From the NCBI RefSeq assembly GCF_025118155.1, contig NW_026251408.1, positions 248,001-312,000 on the forward strand: DNA of 64,000 nucleotides. Reading direction: 5' to 3'. Positions 1 to 13,911 of this stretch are shown one piece after another (positions within the stretch are counted from its first letter, which is position 1; the number at the start of each line of letters is the position of its first letter). The DNA comes from Cokeromyces recurvatus (lineage: Eukaryota > Mucoromycota > Mucoromycetes > Mucorales > Mucoraceae). The translations under genes and the position numbers were made by a program. The notes beneath the pieces are model-generated. The model saw only the letters and a list, made by a program, of their open reading frames with translations. It was not told the DNA's origin and ran no database searches.

Positions 1-1602
1 ATGTTTCTGTATTTTACCATCTATTACTGTGTCATCTACAATTCTAGAAACACCAAGATTTCCGGATGAAAATGTATAGACTATATGAGTTTCGTTGGGT
101 GATAGACTCAAATCTACAATAGGATCTACATAGCCATCACTCATCTTATGAGAATCAACTACTTTCCAATATGAGTTGGGATCATCTATACTGTTCGTTA
201 ATGATGAAGTCTCTTTCTCTATATAAATACTTCCATCAGAGAGTCCAACAATCATCTTGGATGTATTTGATGATTGAAGTGCTGCTATATATCGTCCTTC
301 AATTCTTGTCCCTGACTTGTACAATAAACATTCTCGTTCACTCGTAATATTCCCAAATGTATTATTCGAAATTACTTGCTTTGTTTTTTTCAATTGCCAA
401 GTTGAAATAAACGATTGATATTTATCTCCTTTCTCTATTATAAAATAAATAAAAAGGCAATAAGGTTAATCTTTCGTTTTACCTCCTAATCCAATGACAA
501 GTTCAACTGGTAAAGTATTCTTTTTGAAGACAAGCTGAGTAATATGGTTATCCTTAAGTAGGTTATGATGGGGCTGTAATTTTAGTGTTGTTGTTGGTCT
601 ACATTCTATAGCTCCCTTTTCATTTGATCTCTTTGGAAACTTTATTTTAATTTTATGAAGTGATATTGATTTTGGTTGAATTGAAGCATTATGTATAGCA
701 AGAATAATCAACCCATCCCTGTCCAAGGTAATGTCTGCATGTGAGATTCTTTCCCAGTCATCCAGTCCAGCAAGAGACATGCCGAAACATCCAGCATCGG
801 CTCGACTAATTTCACGTCTTCCAATATTTGGTATTGGTGTTGAAAAACTAGAAAACAAGGAACCATTTCTTTGATAATGAACTGTGATTTCACCATGCAC
901 TGTAACTGTAATGAATCCGAGTTGTCCATAAGGATTACGAGGCCCAAAGATAGGATCACGGCTTAATGTGTTTTTAGACTGTGCTGAATACTATATGAAT
1001 GGTTAGAAGTGTAAGCTCACATAAAGGTTGATTAACATGTATATGTTTTACCTGACGTTCAGAATTTAACCAAAGGAATGCTGCCAAAGGTTGTTTAATG
1101 TCTACTTTATAAATTAATTCCCAATCATGGATTGAACTCTACAAATACAGAAATGAATACCATTAAAAGTTAGCAATTATATATATTTATATATATATAG
1201 GACGGGAGTAGAGCATAAAACTGTATACATTACTTTAATCTGCCATAGAGCTAAATGACCGCTTTCATCTGCAGACGCGAGAACATTTCCTTTTTGATTC
1301 CATTTTAGATGAGTGATTGTATGTTGTTTGTGATAATCTTCCAATAGTTTGACATGCACTTTACGAATAGATCCATTCAAACTAAAGATATCACCATCAA
1401 TAACGTTAAATTCAGTCGGGTTGGGTGGAATAGGTGCACAGGTCAAGATACTCTGTGGAGAAATAGAGATTGAGGTAGGTGCTTGTTTATATATTAAAGC
1501 TGAAAAATGTAGACTAATAGGATATCGAGATGCTTTATCTGATAAAGCAGTCTTTTGAGAAATTTTTCTTCGTTTTACTAGGGAAGAAGTTGTATCCACC
1601 AT
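1..1602 (-). CDS. MED16: Mediator complex subunit 16 (Med16/Sin4), 3' part cut by window edge
   Basis: Tail-module subunit of the RNA polymerase II Mediator, a nuclear coactivator. The start ATG is at 1602. Exons read about 1602-1234, 1139-1052, 993-480 and from about 424 past base 1, with GT..AG introns on the minus strand. The N-terminal half has WD40-like strands (HLKWNQKGNVLASADESGHLALWQI), and the central block contains FGPRNPYGQLGFITVTVHGE followed by a conserved HYQRNGSLF segment, which I associate with the Med16 N-terminal propeller. The last visible exon reads on through further repeat-like strands (ending near NLGVSRIVDDTV) to the edge, so the C terminus is missing. No frame breaks were seen. 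Assignment rests on the recalled Med16 motif; another WD40 nuclear protein is the alternative. Confidence 0.7.
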
Positions 1603-2411
1603 AGTAAAATTTTAATAATAAAGAAAAATAAAATAAAATGAAAACCCATTTTAATAAATTATGAGGAAAAAAAAATAAAAATAAAAAAAAAAAAAAAAAA
1701 AGGCAGAACCCGAAAACTTATTTAAAACTCAATCTACTGCAATTGTACTGGTTCAAAACTTACAAATACGATTATAAAGTAGTTATTAGTGTATGTTTGT
1801 TTTAAAATGGAATGTATGATACTTATACAGCATTAACTAATAGTAAGGTCAAATAGTTAAAGTCATAATAGGTAAAAGTAACACTATCATAGTAATAATG
1901 AAATCAACTAGCATTTAAAGTATACAAGCGTATTTAATAAAACCATATAGAAAGAAGAGAAATAAAAAGAGGGTAGCAGTAGAATTGAGCTACTGTATAT
2001 GATAATATCTATATAGAATATTGCCATCAAACTATTACTGCTGCATAAGTATCTATCTTTACCATATAGGATGCTCGTTTTCTTTTTTTTTTTTTATTAA
2101 CAAAACTATTTCAAACAAAACATCATTAAAAATGATATATTAATTTTATTTACTGAGTATATGTAGATGTATATGTATACGTATATGTGTATGTATATCT
2201 ATATCTATATCTATATCTATATCTATATCTATATCTATATCTATATCTATATGTATATGTATACGTATGTATATATACTATATTATATGTGTATATAGAT
2301 AGATAGATATGTAAATTATATTTATAATGCCAATATAATAGTCTAGTAACAAAATAAATGGTTTCAGCTTGTCATCAGTATTTATATTCAAGGGCTTCGA
2401 TTTAGGAAGTT
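1603..2411. other. Intergenic region upstream of MED16
   Basis: No gene seen. It contains an A-rich tract at about 1664-1701, the region downstream of the sirtuin stop at 2412, and a hexanucleotide microsatellite listed separately. Confidence 0.6.
2194..2251. repeat. (TATATC)n hexanucleotide microsatellite
   Basis: About nine to ten nearly perfect copies of TATATC. On both sides lie alternating TA/TG/AC stretches containing GTATAC and TACGTA, so the repeat sits inside a longer purine-pyrimidine alternating block (about 2160-2280). Confidence 0.9.
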
Positions 2412-3742
<1,331 letters not shown>

Positions 3743-5047
3743 AAAAAAAAATCAAAAGAAATGTTTTCTCGAAAATTTTTATTAGTCACTGTTTATTCCT
3801 TTTTTTTTTTTTTTTTTTTTTTTTGTCAAGCAGCTGGGCTTATTACTCTTGCCTTTTTTTTTTTTTTTTTTTTTTTTTCTTGGTTAGTAAATAATGCGAG
3901 TAATCGAGAAAACTTTGGTTAAAGTTAGAATGGACTATACTTTTTTTCTCTATTGTAGAGTCGTTTTAAAAGAAACAGACCTTAACTATGAAAGTCTTTG
4001 AATAGAAAAGAAAAGTTATGTTGAAAAGAAACCATTGTAAGAGATACAATATACATTGTTCTGTATATATAAAAATCATATTAACAGCCTCAAAAAATGA
4101 ATTAAATCAGGAATACTCAGGAAACTCTATTTCCATGACATAATTCTATAGTCAAATTTAAAGAACAGTGCATTTTAAGTTCGCTGGATAGAGTAAATTT
4201 AGGCAGAGCTTTTCCTTCTTAAAAGAAAGAAAAAAAAAGAAGCTTTTTGTTTGAATATGACGTACAAAATAGGAAGAAGAGTGAAATAGATAGTAGCATA
4301 GATTATGGCTATATTATTATGTACTTTCCATTTATATATATTAATCATATTGTAAGCTCAATAGTAATATTAATATATTATTTTTGTTACTATTAATCTA
4401 AAGTACATCACAATAGACTTCTGTTGCATACGGAAGAAAATTCTGTTGAACTTCATTATTCTGTTGTTGTACAGAATTAGAATTTCTCTACTAGTATTCT
4501 ATTATAATTTCAAGTATACAATGCGAGTAGTCCAGGGAGCGTAGTGTCTTTTCTTTTTTCCTGCTACACAGACGTGATATAGTTTGTTTAGCTTGTAAGG
4601 AATAATACAATAAATATAAAAAAAAGAATGCAAAAATAAGCAAATTTGATTCAAGTTAGTTTAATCGTTTATGGACAAAATATAATAACTTGTTTTAATT
4701 CATAATAAGTCTTATTTATTTTGTTAGTTTTGGTTCTTTTTGTATTGAATTTACGACAAGTATTTAACCCCTTGATCGAAAAAAAAAAGGAGATTCTTAT
4801 TTTGTTTAATTTCTATTAGAAAGTTTCTATTCACTTGAGCAGTATTCTAAAAGGAGGAAGTTTTATACATCTTGTATGCAATCAAGTGCAACGTAATATT
4901 TATTTATTTATTTATTTATTCTTTTAAAGACAACAGATTGAATTTAAAAATGAGATGCCGACGCTTCTTTTTTTTTAACATTTACGTGTAATTGACTTTT
5001 TTTTTCTTCTTTCTTTCTTTCTTTTTATTCTATTTAATTGCATTTTA
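3743..5047. other. Divergent intergenic region, sirtuin / TMEM33
   Basis: Lies between two divergent start codons and should hold both promoters. Several T-runs of 15-25 bases occur near 3800-3880, and a (TTTA)n run near 4898-4920. No ORF or RNA gene recognised. Confidence 0.55.
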
Positions 5048-6247
5048 ATGGCGCCACCAGCATCATCTACTTCATTACAAGATCGTATTCTTGCACTTGT
5101 TAAGGTATATATATATAGGACACTCGAAACTATCTTTTAAAAAAAATTCAAGTATAAACTTATTTTATTGAGTTAGACCCTTCAATTTGTTTGGTTTTCG
5201 GGTCATGTATTGACTATTCTCGGTTCATTCTTATATGCATTAACTCTTATTTTGTTTCGTGCAAACCGATACTACTATAAAATGGCTTATTTTGGAGCAT
5301 TGTTATCATATGGTGTAGTCATTTATAAATCTCATGGTGTAAGTCTTATTTGTCAATTTATGACCTCATAATACACTAATTATTATTATTGCATATGTGT
5401 ATTAATTTTTTTATTTATTTATTAGAAGCCTCGCCCAAACGCTGAATATGCCCGTAAATTGGTTATGGATGAAAATGCCCAATATTTATTACTTGCATTC
5501 TTTTGGTTCTTTACTAATCCAATTGCTGGTAAAAGAAAAGAAAAAGATATTTTTTTTTAACACTGTAATAATCTTTACTCTTTCTTCTTCTTTTTTTTTC
5601 TCTCTCTTTACAGTTACTTTAATCCCATTTGTTACTTTCTCGGTTTTCCATGCTCTTGGATATGTTCGTACTAATATTATTCCTAATATCTTCCCTCGAC
5701 CTACCACAACAGATGCTTCTGCTCCTGCAACATGGCAAGCTAAGACTCAACAAACAATTAAATCTTGGACTGATAAATACTATACAGTTGCAATGCGTTT
5801 TGTTGCTCAATCTGAAGTCACAATGATTGCACTTCGTTTAGTTTTGGGTTTATTACGGTAAGTAAAAATAATTTAGGAGAGGAAGAAGATACAAATGTAT
5901 ATATGTATATATATATATGTGTGTGTGTGTGTGATTGAAAGATATCTTTTAGAGAGAGTGAGAGTGAGAGTGAGTGAGTGAGAGATGCTAATGCTATTCC
6001 TACTAGTTTCAACTTCTTGCCTTTTATTTTGTATGCCCAATTCCTTCGCTTCCGTTATCATTTATCAACTTATACACGTCAAACATTTACTGAACTTCGC
6101 ATCAAGTTTGATAAATTACTTTTACCCCCTTCAGCAGATCCTCGTATCCCCGCTTTTGTACCAAATGCTTATAATGTCATTAAGGGCTTAATTATTAAGT
6201 TTGGTTACTCTATTGTTCAAGCTCAGCCTGCCGCTCCTGCTCAATAG
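5048..6247 (+). CDS. POM33: TMEM33/Pom33 family ER and nuclear-pore membrane protein
   Basis: Reticulon-interacting, multi-pass ER/nuclear-envelope protein (yeast Pom33, fission yeast Tts1, animal TMEM33). Exons are 5048-5104, 5177-5338, 5426-5528, 5614-5857 and 5983-6247, about 276 residues. Hydrophobic segments include the one after TLQFVWFSGHVLTILGSFLY, a second in MAYFGALLSYGVVIY, and the family segment AFFWFFTNPIAVTLIPFVTF followed by HALGYVRTNI. A charged cytosolic loop with KTQQTIKSWTDKYY precedes the last hydrophobic block and FLRFRYHLS. The C terminus is Ala/Pro/Gln-rich. The last intron (5858-5982) ends in a purine GAGT/GAGA repeat with no pyrimidine tract; only the AG at 5981-5982 gave an open frame among the nearby AGs tested. 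It converges on the aminopeptidase gene, 272 bp away. Confidence 0.88.
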
Positions 6248-6327
6248 ATAAAAAGAAAAAAAAATATATTTATATAACCATTAACATGCACGCAAATGTT
6301 ATAAAGATATATTATTAAAAAAATTTT

Positions 6328-6358
<31 letters not shown>

Positions 6359-6492
6359 CTTCTTTTGAATGATAAATAAAGTACTACAAATTAGAATAAT
6401 GGAGCTAATATTATAGTTTATTTTTTTTTTAAAAAAAAACAAGATATATTTACATTGTTACAAAAAAAAAGAAAAATTATTATTATTTTTTT

Positions 6493-6519
<27 letters not shown>

Positions 6520-6524
<5 letters not shown>

Positions 6525-9484
6525 CAAAGCTATTCAAATTATCTTTAATCCAGTCAGCAACCAATTGATGATCTCTTTCAACCCACTTGGCGTTTACTTT
6601 ACAGGCTTCTAATGCTTGTTGAAGAGGACGATCATATTCCTTTGTATCCTTATCAGCAAAGAAGGTTTCAATTTCAGAAATACGTTCAAAGGTAACAAAT
6701 CCATCAACAGCAGAACGAACAGCAGAAGCAAACAAATTCAAAGATTTGGCAAACTTGGAATGAAGAAGTTCATAGTTCTTGCTGAAGAATTCCCAGAAAA
6801 GATCACGAGCATTAGGGTTAGTAGATGCTGATCTAAAGACATATAAAGAGTCTTGTCCTCGAACTTCCTTTTCATCTAATGACATTTCCAAATATCTTTG
6901 AACCAAGGACTTACTCTTAGCACCACCCAAGGCGCTAAGGGCGATCAAGCGTTGATCAGTAGGCAAACTTTCATCGCGGTAAATCTTCAAGATTTCTTCC
7001 CATACTCTCTTTTCTTCCTCTTCATCGTCTGATGCAGCACCCAAGACGATGCTATAAGTAGAACCACGCAAGTTGGGATGAATAGCATCCATATTACCTT
7101 CCATGAATTGTGAGAAACGCTTCTTGGCTTCTTCAACCGTTTCAGAATCCTTAGAACGACCTGCATTAGCAATGGCAAGTGCACGTAAATTGCTTGTAAG
7201 ATAATCATCTGATTCAGCAAACTCCCAACCAAGTTTATGTGCCAAGGGGGCAAATAAACTGCGACGAAGGGCCTTGAGGCCGTCACGAACTTCTTCTGGT
7301 TGTAAATACCAAACACTAAGAATCTTGCTAAGATGAGTACTCAATTGAGACCAAACAAAATAGTTATCTTCATTTACAAAGGCTTGAGCCAATTCTAAGA
7401 AAGCAGCTGTCGTTTGTTCGCCACTTACACACAAACTACCAGCATCAGCAATCAAACCAACACGATCAGCGGTGTTCGTCAAAAGACCCTTATCACCCTT
7501 CTTGACTTCTTCAGCAAGGACACGGATTACTTCCATAGGATAGTTGACACGATAAACACAGGTTTGACCAGCATTAAGTTTGAATAAACCATCAGAGGGG
7601 ATATCAAAGTTTTGAGATTTTTCAGTCAAAGTATAAGATTCAACCTTCTTGTCGGAGGTAAGCATACTGAGAGGAGCCCACCAGGCAGTATCATCTTCAT
7701 CTTCCTTCAAGTCACCAGTAGAAAGATAACGAGATTGTGTGATTTGAATGGAATGATCATCATTCTTCTTGACATTCAAGACAGGATAACCAACACGCTT
7801 AGTCCATAAAGTCATAAACTTGGAGACATCAACCTGTGCTTCCTCACTCAAGGCGGTCCATAAATCATTTGTAGAGGCATTACCAAACTTGTGACGACTC
7901 AAGTAGCGTCTAACGCCAGCCAAAAAGGTATCAACACCAAGCCATGAGCTCAACATACGAATCACACTAGCACCCTTATAATAAGAGATAGCATCAAAGA
8001 TTTGATGAATTTCAGCAGGATCATTGACAGCAACTTCAATAGGATGAGAAGAACGAAGGGCATCAAGATTCAAGGCACGAGGCATATCGTCATTTACAAA
8101 CGATGTCCAAACATCCCACTCAGGGAAGATATTATCAACAGCAAGCCAACCTACCCAAGTAGCAAAGCCTTCATTCAACCACAAATGTTCCCACCATTCC
8201 ATGGTGACCAAATTACCAAACCATTGATGAGCCAATTCGTGGCATACAGTATATGCTGTGCTCTTTTTATATACAATAGATGAAGATTTTTCATCAAATA
8301 ATAAAGCAACTGTTCTGTACGTGATCAAACCCCAATTTTCCATAGCACCTATAAAAAAAAATGAATACTCCATAGTTCACAATATATATATATATATATA
8401 TATATGTCTTTTACCTGCTTCGAAATCGGGAATGGCAACCATATCAACCTTAGGAAGAGGATAAGGCTCACCAAATACCTTGGCAAAATATTCAAGGGCT
8501 TTAGTACAAACGTTCAAAGCATGACGACCTTGTTCAGAAGCACCAGGCAAAGTATAGACACGAGCACGAATAGGTTTACCATTATGTTCACCACTAGTGA
8601 ATGATTCAATGTATTCAAAAGGACCAACACAGAAAGCTAAAAGATAAGTGCTCATCATAGGAGTTGTAGCATATTTAACTTCCTTCAAACTGTGATCACT
8701 CAACTCTGTCTTGCCTTCCATCTTACCAGCTAATTTACCAGTATCTTGATAAGGTTTTTCAGAAATAACATCCATATTGGATAAAGCAACAAGTTCAGAG
8801 GGAACAACCAAGGTAACATCAAAAGTAGCCTTAAGACTAGGTTCATCCCAACAGGGGAAAGCTCTACGAGCATCTGTTGATTCAAATTGAGTAGTAGCCA
8901 AGTATTGTGTGTTTCCTTCAGCATCTTTATAAGATGATCTGTAGAAACCAGCCATACTATCATTCAATTCACCTTCAAAAGTGATTTCTAAAACTGCTTT
9001 TGTATTAGCAAGAACTGTCTCACCAAAAGTTAAAATAGCTAAATCTTTCTTTTCATTATATGAAATATCAGTAGCATTTTGTCTATAATTTGATGATCTT
9101 TAGTACTCTATTTTTTCTTTGAGATAAAATAATATATCATACTTACTTTGACTCAGTCTTAAGGTCTTCAGAGTATAAGACAGCAGAATGAATTTTGATA
9201 TCATGTGTGTTAAGAGTAATTTCCTTAGTATCTTCATTGACATTCAAACTTTTTTTTTTTTATGTAGAGAGGTTCATAGAAATAATATGTCAGTTTTTTT
9301 TTTTATTTTTGTTTACCACTGTTATTATTTTAAACTAAATATGCTTTGTACTTTACCTGACTTTAACATGGCCTTGGAAAACAAAAGTTTTCAAATTAGG
9401 TTGAAGAGTCAAATCATAATGAGTAGGTTTGACATTAGTAGGTAAAACTTGACGTTCAGGGTTCTTTGCAGCTGAAGTACACAT
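6520..9484 (-). CDS. APE2: M1 zinc aminopeptidase (Ape2/Aap1, puromycin-sensitive type)
   Basis: Removes N-terminal residues from peptides; probably cytosolic. The start at 9484 gives MCTSAAKNPERQVLPTNVKP, the typical opening of this family, without a signal peptide. There are at least three introns (one near 8350-8415, others between about 9083 and 9357). The M1 signatures are complete: exopeptidase motif GAMENWG, zinc motif HELAH with the third ligand in NEGFA 18 residues on, and the proton-donor Tyr region ISYYKGASVIRML. The C-terminal ERAP1-like helical domain runs to the stop at 6520. Length is about 880 residues, usual for Ape2/Aap1 and NPEPPS. No frame break seen. Substrate preference cannot be read from the sequence. 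Confidence 0.93.
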
Positions 9485-9930
9485 CCTTATTCAAAATGAA
9501 GAGAGAAAACGAAAAGAAAGTAAGGTGAAAAAAAAGCGTGGTAAAAAAAAACAAAAAACAAAAAATAAATAAAACGAAATGAAAGGATATTTATAGTTGC
9601 TTTTATATATATCATTATTATTGTGTCTTACATGTACTTAAAAAGAGGGAGCGGACTTTTTATCCTAAAAAGGAATTCTATACTATAAAAGTCATTTTAT
9701 TCTTTAACAGGAAAGTCTTTCGATTATTAATAAAAAAAGAATACAATAAATATTCATGTATCTATAATAGAAATCATCATATACAGTCGTTCCAACGCCA
9801 AAGCGCGGCTTTTTGAAAAAAAAAACGATTTTTATTTTGTTAAAAGGCGGTTCTTATCCTACCAAAAGACAGCGTTTTTTTTTTCTTGAAGTTTGATATC
9901 TTTAACAATCTTTATTTATTGAGTGTTGAT
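9485..9930. other. Upstream region of aminopeptidase and possible transposon end
   Basis: No gene. It holds the aminopeptidase promoter. A TA followed by CAGTCGTTCCAACG at 9782-9797 resembles the start of a Tc1/mariner terminal repeat and sits about 135 bp outside the transposase stop at 9931. I could not find its inverted partner. Confidence 0.4.
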
Positions 9931-10480
9931 TTAAATATATTCCTCATTTAAACACTTTTCAAAAACGTTCGCAGAATGCTGTACAAACGCATGGAGACGA
10001 TTGGGAGGAACAGAATTACAAGCTTTAGAAATTTGTGTAGCTAGGTCCTCCTTGTCCCCAAACTTACTACGCCTGACTTTGTTCTTGATTGTTGCCCAAA
10101 ACTGCTCGATTGGGTTGAGCTCTGTGGAATAGGATAGAAGATAAATAGGCTTATAGCTTCTCCTAGTTATAAATTTATTTGTTTCTTAAGCAGCCTGAAT
10201 AGGCATATTATCCATAACTATGTAATGACCCTTCATTTTAGGGAGACAGTCCATATCGTCCATAGTTTTCTCAAGAAATACAAGATAATGGCCAGTAACA
10301 GTACCTTTAGGTACAGATTCTTTTTTTTTTTTTTTTTTTTTTTTGTTACTAGATGGTGCTTTTCTTTTGCGAGTGTAAAAATCAATCTTGGTGCATTTAG
10401 ATCATTCCTTTTGGTGGGGGAGGGAGGGAGAGTTTCGAAGCTCCATGGATATAACAAACTTAGAAGAAATGGCGCTCAAA
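9931..10480 (-). pseudogene. Decayed Tc1/mariner (IS630-type) transposase, C-terminal part
   Basis: Read on the minus strand in broken frames, it aligns by eye with the second copy at 33142-33588. Shared blocks are GTVTGHYLVFLE versus the equivalent in the other copy, KMKGHYIVMDNMPIQ (second catalytic Asp), STELNPIEQFWATIKNKV (third acidic residue, Glu) and the end VQHSANVFEKCLNEEYI followed by stop at 9931-9933. Between the second Asp and the PIE motif there is an in-frame stop (before ETNKFI). A T-run at 10321-10344 breaks the frame upstream. The N-terminal DNA-binding part was not recognised. The copy diverges from the 33 kb one, so it is a different and older insertion of the same broad family. 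Confidence 0.72.
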
Positions 10481-11973
10481 ATCGTATGAGATACTACTTC
10501 TCCTAGAGGAAGTGGTTACAATAGCTGATTTTCCCTTTTTCAGTTTAACCACCTAAAGGTTGCATGTTGATATTGAAAAACAGATTCATTTACAAAAACG
10601 TATTTTTCAAGATAATTTATATCCGTTACAGTCTATTGTTTGAACCAAACCAGTCGATTACCGATCATCGTACTATTGTTTCTAGCAACTGGTTGAAGTG
10701 TTACTTTCTAGAAAGAAAGATTACACTCGATCTTCAAGAAGTTATGAACAGTACTTTTTTTTTAATGCTTAAGTCTGCAAAGTTGTGAATGAGAGAATCA
10801 ACTGCGTCAGTCAATCGTGCTTGCGAGTTATCATCGAAAAAAAAACTACTAGGTGACTTTCATGTTCTGGTCCTAGCTAAGTCTTTGGTCCATTAACTAA
10901 GTTTGTCTTCTTTTTTTTTTAAAAAAAAAAAATATTCCAGTCCTTATCTTCTTTAAGTCTTTTTAGCTAACTTTTGAGCCGTTCGTTCGGCAATACGTCC
11001 AGCTGGGAAATGATTATGTTATGCTTTTTTAAGCAACCGATTGTCGTTTTTGAAAGTTTATATTGTCTTTTTGGGCGAAGTCAAACTGATGTTACTGGTG
11101 GCTATTGTCGACTATGGTGTAAAGACATCGCTCTTATAACTAACTAGTATGATAAAGAACACTTTTTTTTTACAAAGATGAACATGGTGACCTCAGGGGG
11201 AAAAGGTTGGCTAGTAAAACAGTTACTCAATTGGCAGTTTACTTAATAAACCTTTTATCTTCTTCTTTTTATTTATCAACTAAATTTATTATAATATGTG
11301 TTCAAGGATGTCATATTGGGGATAAAAACGTAAGAAAACAGTAAGTCGATGAGAAAGCTTACTGTATTTCATAAGTTTTCGAAAAAAAAATTGAATGAAT
11401 ATTTTGTTGTAGTAAAAGAATTGAGATATGAGTTAAAAAGAGAGGGTAAGCTTGTTAGTAAAAAGACGTGATGATATGTAAATATGACAGCTCACCACGT
11501 AGTAAAAGGTACGAAAATGTTATAGAGATTGCATACGAAGTATTTTATAAGGTGTCGTAAATTTAAGAGATTTTTCGTTATTAGCAACGAGAAAGCCTCA
11601 CATTAAATATGATACAACACCGGCCTTTTGGTAACTTGTCTAGAGTCTTTATTGCTAAAAGCCATTTCTAGCAATTATTAGTCTCGTATCAGATAAATAG
11701 GTTTTAGGACCTTGCAATCATCATGACGTAAATGAGGCAGCTATACAGCCAGTAGCTAGACCTCTGACCAGACCAAGAGCTTTCAAGAATGGCATCTAGA
11801 ACATGCTTTTTATTAAAAAACAGTATCTAAGCATGAGCAGCTAAGGTTGGTAACATCCCAATATCGCGTATTTTCAAATAATTAGTCACCAGTCTCCTTA
11901 CCCCTAATTTAATTATTATAAATATATGTCAAACTGAACGACCTTTTTTTTTAGTCTTTAGTGAACAGTATGC

Positions 11974-12023
<50 letters not shown>

Positions 12024-13454
12024 TCTTATCAATATTTTATTAAATTTCAGTCTATTTTTTTAAGATCCGTAACAGCTTTTGGAACAAAAGCCCATAAGCC
12101 AAATTTCAAAAAGCTAGCGTCCACTGCAAATAGCTCCTACTTTCACCATGTTTTTTTTTAAAAAAAAAATTGATTTTCCCAAATACTTTTATATGAAATG
12201 AAAGAGCTAATTTCCCTGATTTCAAATATTGTATTTAGATAAAAACTCGAAGAGTTATTAGTATTTAAATTTTTTTTTCTAATGACTAGGTGCACTAAAA
12301 ATGACAGAAAAAAAAAACAATCTAAAAGACAGACAGTGTATCTTAATAATTCTAATTTGGGTGAAGAAAATTCTTACCATTTTTGTAATTATAAACAATT
12401 TGAAGTAATAATTACCCTCTTCCTTTCTTGCACTTTAAATCATATGCTTAGTCTTAGTCTTAGTTTAATTATACGCCTATTCGTTTAGAATATATACAAT
12501 AATTATACGACTAACAATCATCTTTTGTGTTCCTTTAATATATTTTACCCCTTCCTCACTGTAATAATGACTCTTTCTTATTACATATGATGACGTTTCG
12601 TTTGAGTGTTAAAATAATAGAATGGTTTCATATTAAGAAGAGGAGGAAGAGAGGGAATATAAAATAAATAAAAGTCACATGTCTATTCAATAGAATAGTA
12701 ATCATTATGTATCATCATCATATACTACTACTCTCTATTTTATATACGAATAGGAAATAGAGATAAATGCATGCTAGCAGTAAACAAAGGATTCAAGTTA
12801 AAAAGCCGAATACATAGACCCAAGATACGTCTATGCATAATTCAGATTCTTTAAAGCTTATGTTAGACGATTATTTTCGATATTTCAAAGTAGTCTACAT
12901 CTATTTTCATAGGATGAAGGATATATGAAGAAATGAGAAGAGTCAAAAAAAAAAAAGCAGTCAATCTTTTATTTAAAGCTATTATCATAAAAAAAAAACT
13001 TGGCTGTGGTGTAAATCAGAAAGGACTTAATATGTAGATGCTATTGCTGCATAACAAATTAATGTAAAGTAGCTGCATACTCATTTCCCTTTAGGAATAA
13101 ACAATCTCTTTATATGTAAATGTTTTTAACCAAGTAAAATCTGCAAACAAAGAAATACAATAAAAAAAAGGAAAACTATACATATTTAAGTATATGTTTA
13201 TCACTAGTTAATAAAGACTAACAAAAAAAAAAAAAAAAAAAAAGACTGCATCTATTATTTATATTTAAAACTTGGCTATATTAAATAAGGGTAATATTTT
13301 TGGCATTTTTATACATGTATAAATATGCAAATATTCTTATCTATTTCAATTTTCTAGCAAGTACCCCTCATTTGTGATGTATGCAAACTATGCTAAATTA
13401 TTGAAAAGCAGGCTTTCAGCTAAACAAAACAAAAAATAAATAAATTATAAAGAT
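10481..13454. other. Gene-poor AT-rich stretch
   Basis: No gene supported. The first kilobase may contain the unrecognisable rest of the decayed transposon. It holds T10A12 (10911-10932) and T9A10 (12151-12169) palindromic homopolymer junctions, a T47 run (11976-12022), and a small hairpin ACAGTAAG/CTTACTGT near 11340-11366. Short ORFs here are low complexity. Confidence 0.5.
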
Positions 13455-13527
13455 AGACGCGTCTTTTCCATTATTATTTGGATACATTAAGTATAGAATA
13501 ACTCTGTTAAATGTATAATGACGCGTC
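13455..13527. promoter_or_regulatory. Pair of MluI cell-cycle box palindromes upstream of SKP1
   Basis: AGACGCGTCT (13455-13464) and GACGCGTC (13520-13527) both contain ACGCGT, the MBF-type MCB core of yeasts, about 385-457 bp upstream of the SKP1 start. GC-rich palindromes are rare in this AT-rich window. That they bind an MBF-like factor is inference. Confidence 0.4.
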
Positions 13528-13911
13528 TTAATTATAATAAACCCTTCATGATAATGTTGCTGTAATATTTAATAATTATTATTGTCCATGCATATTATGT
13601 TTATTACTACTTTAATCGATAATAGTGTCCTTCTTATTAAAAAAAAATCTAATCAACAACAAGAAGAACAGTGGTTGTCTATAATGTATTTTGACATATA
13701 TAAAGAAGGCTGTGTTTCGTCATATGACAATCATAACTTTTATTAGTATTTTTGCTTGCTTACACTATGAATTGTGAATTCATTCACTTTTCTTTTTGTG
13801 TACGTCATCTTTTAAACTCCGACTAGTTCTTTAAATTTCTTCAATAACTTCTTTTTTCTTTTTTTTTCTCAACAATTATATTGTAAAAAAAAAAAAGACA
13901 TAATAGAAATC

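Noticed and set aside
9188..9445. 85-residue plus-strand ORF in the aminopeptidase 5' region
   Set aside because: Antisense to the first exons and introns of the aminopeptidase; no independent support.
10225..10506. Plus-strand ORF of 93 residues
   Set aside because: Antisense shadow of the decayed transposase, containing a poly-Phe run from the T-tract.
11325..11370. Hairpin ACAGTAAG...CTTACTGT as the right end of the decayed transposon
   Set aside because: Does not match the candidate left end CAGTCGTTCC beyond CAGT; short hairpins of this size are expected by chance.
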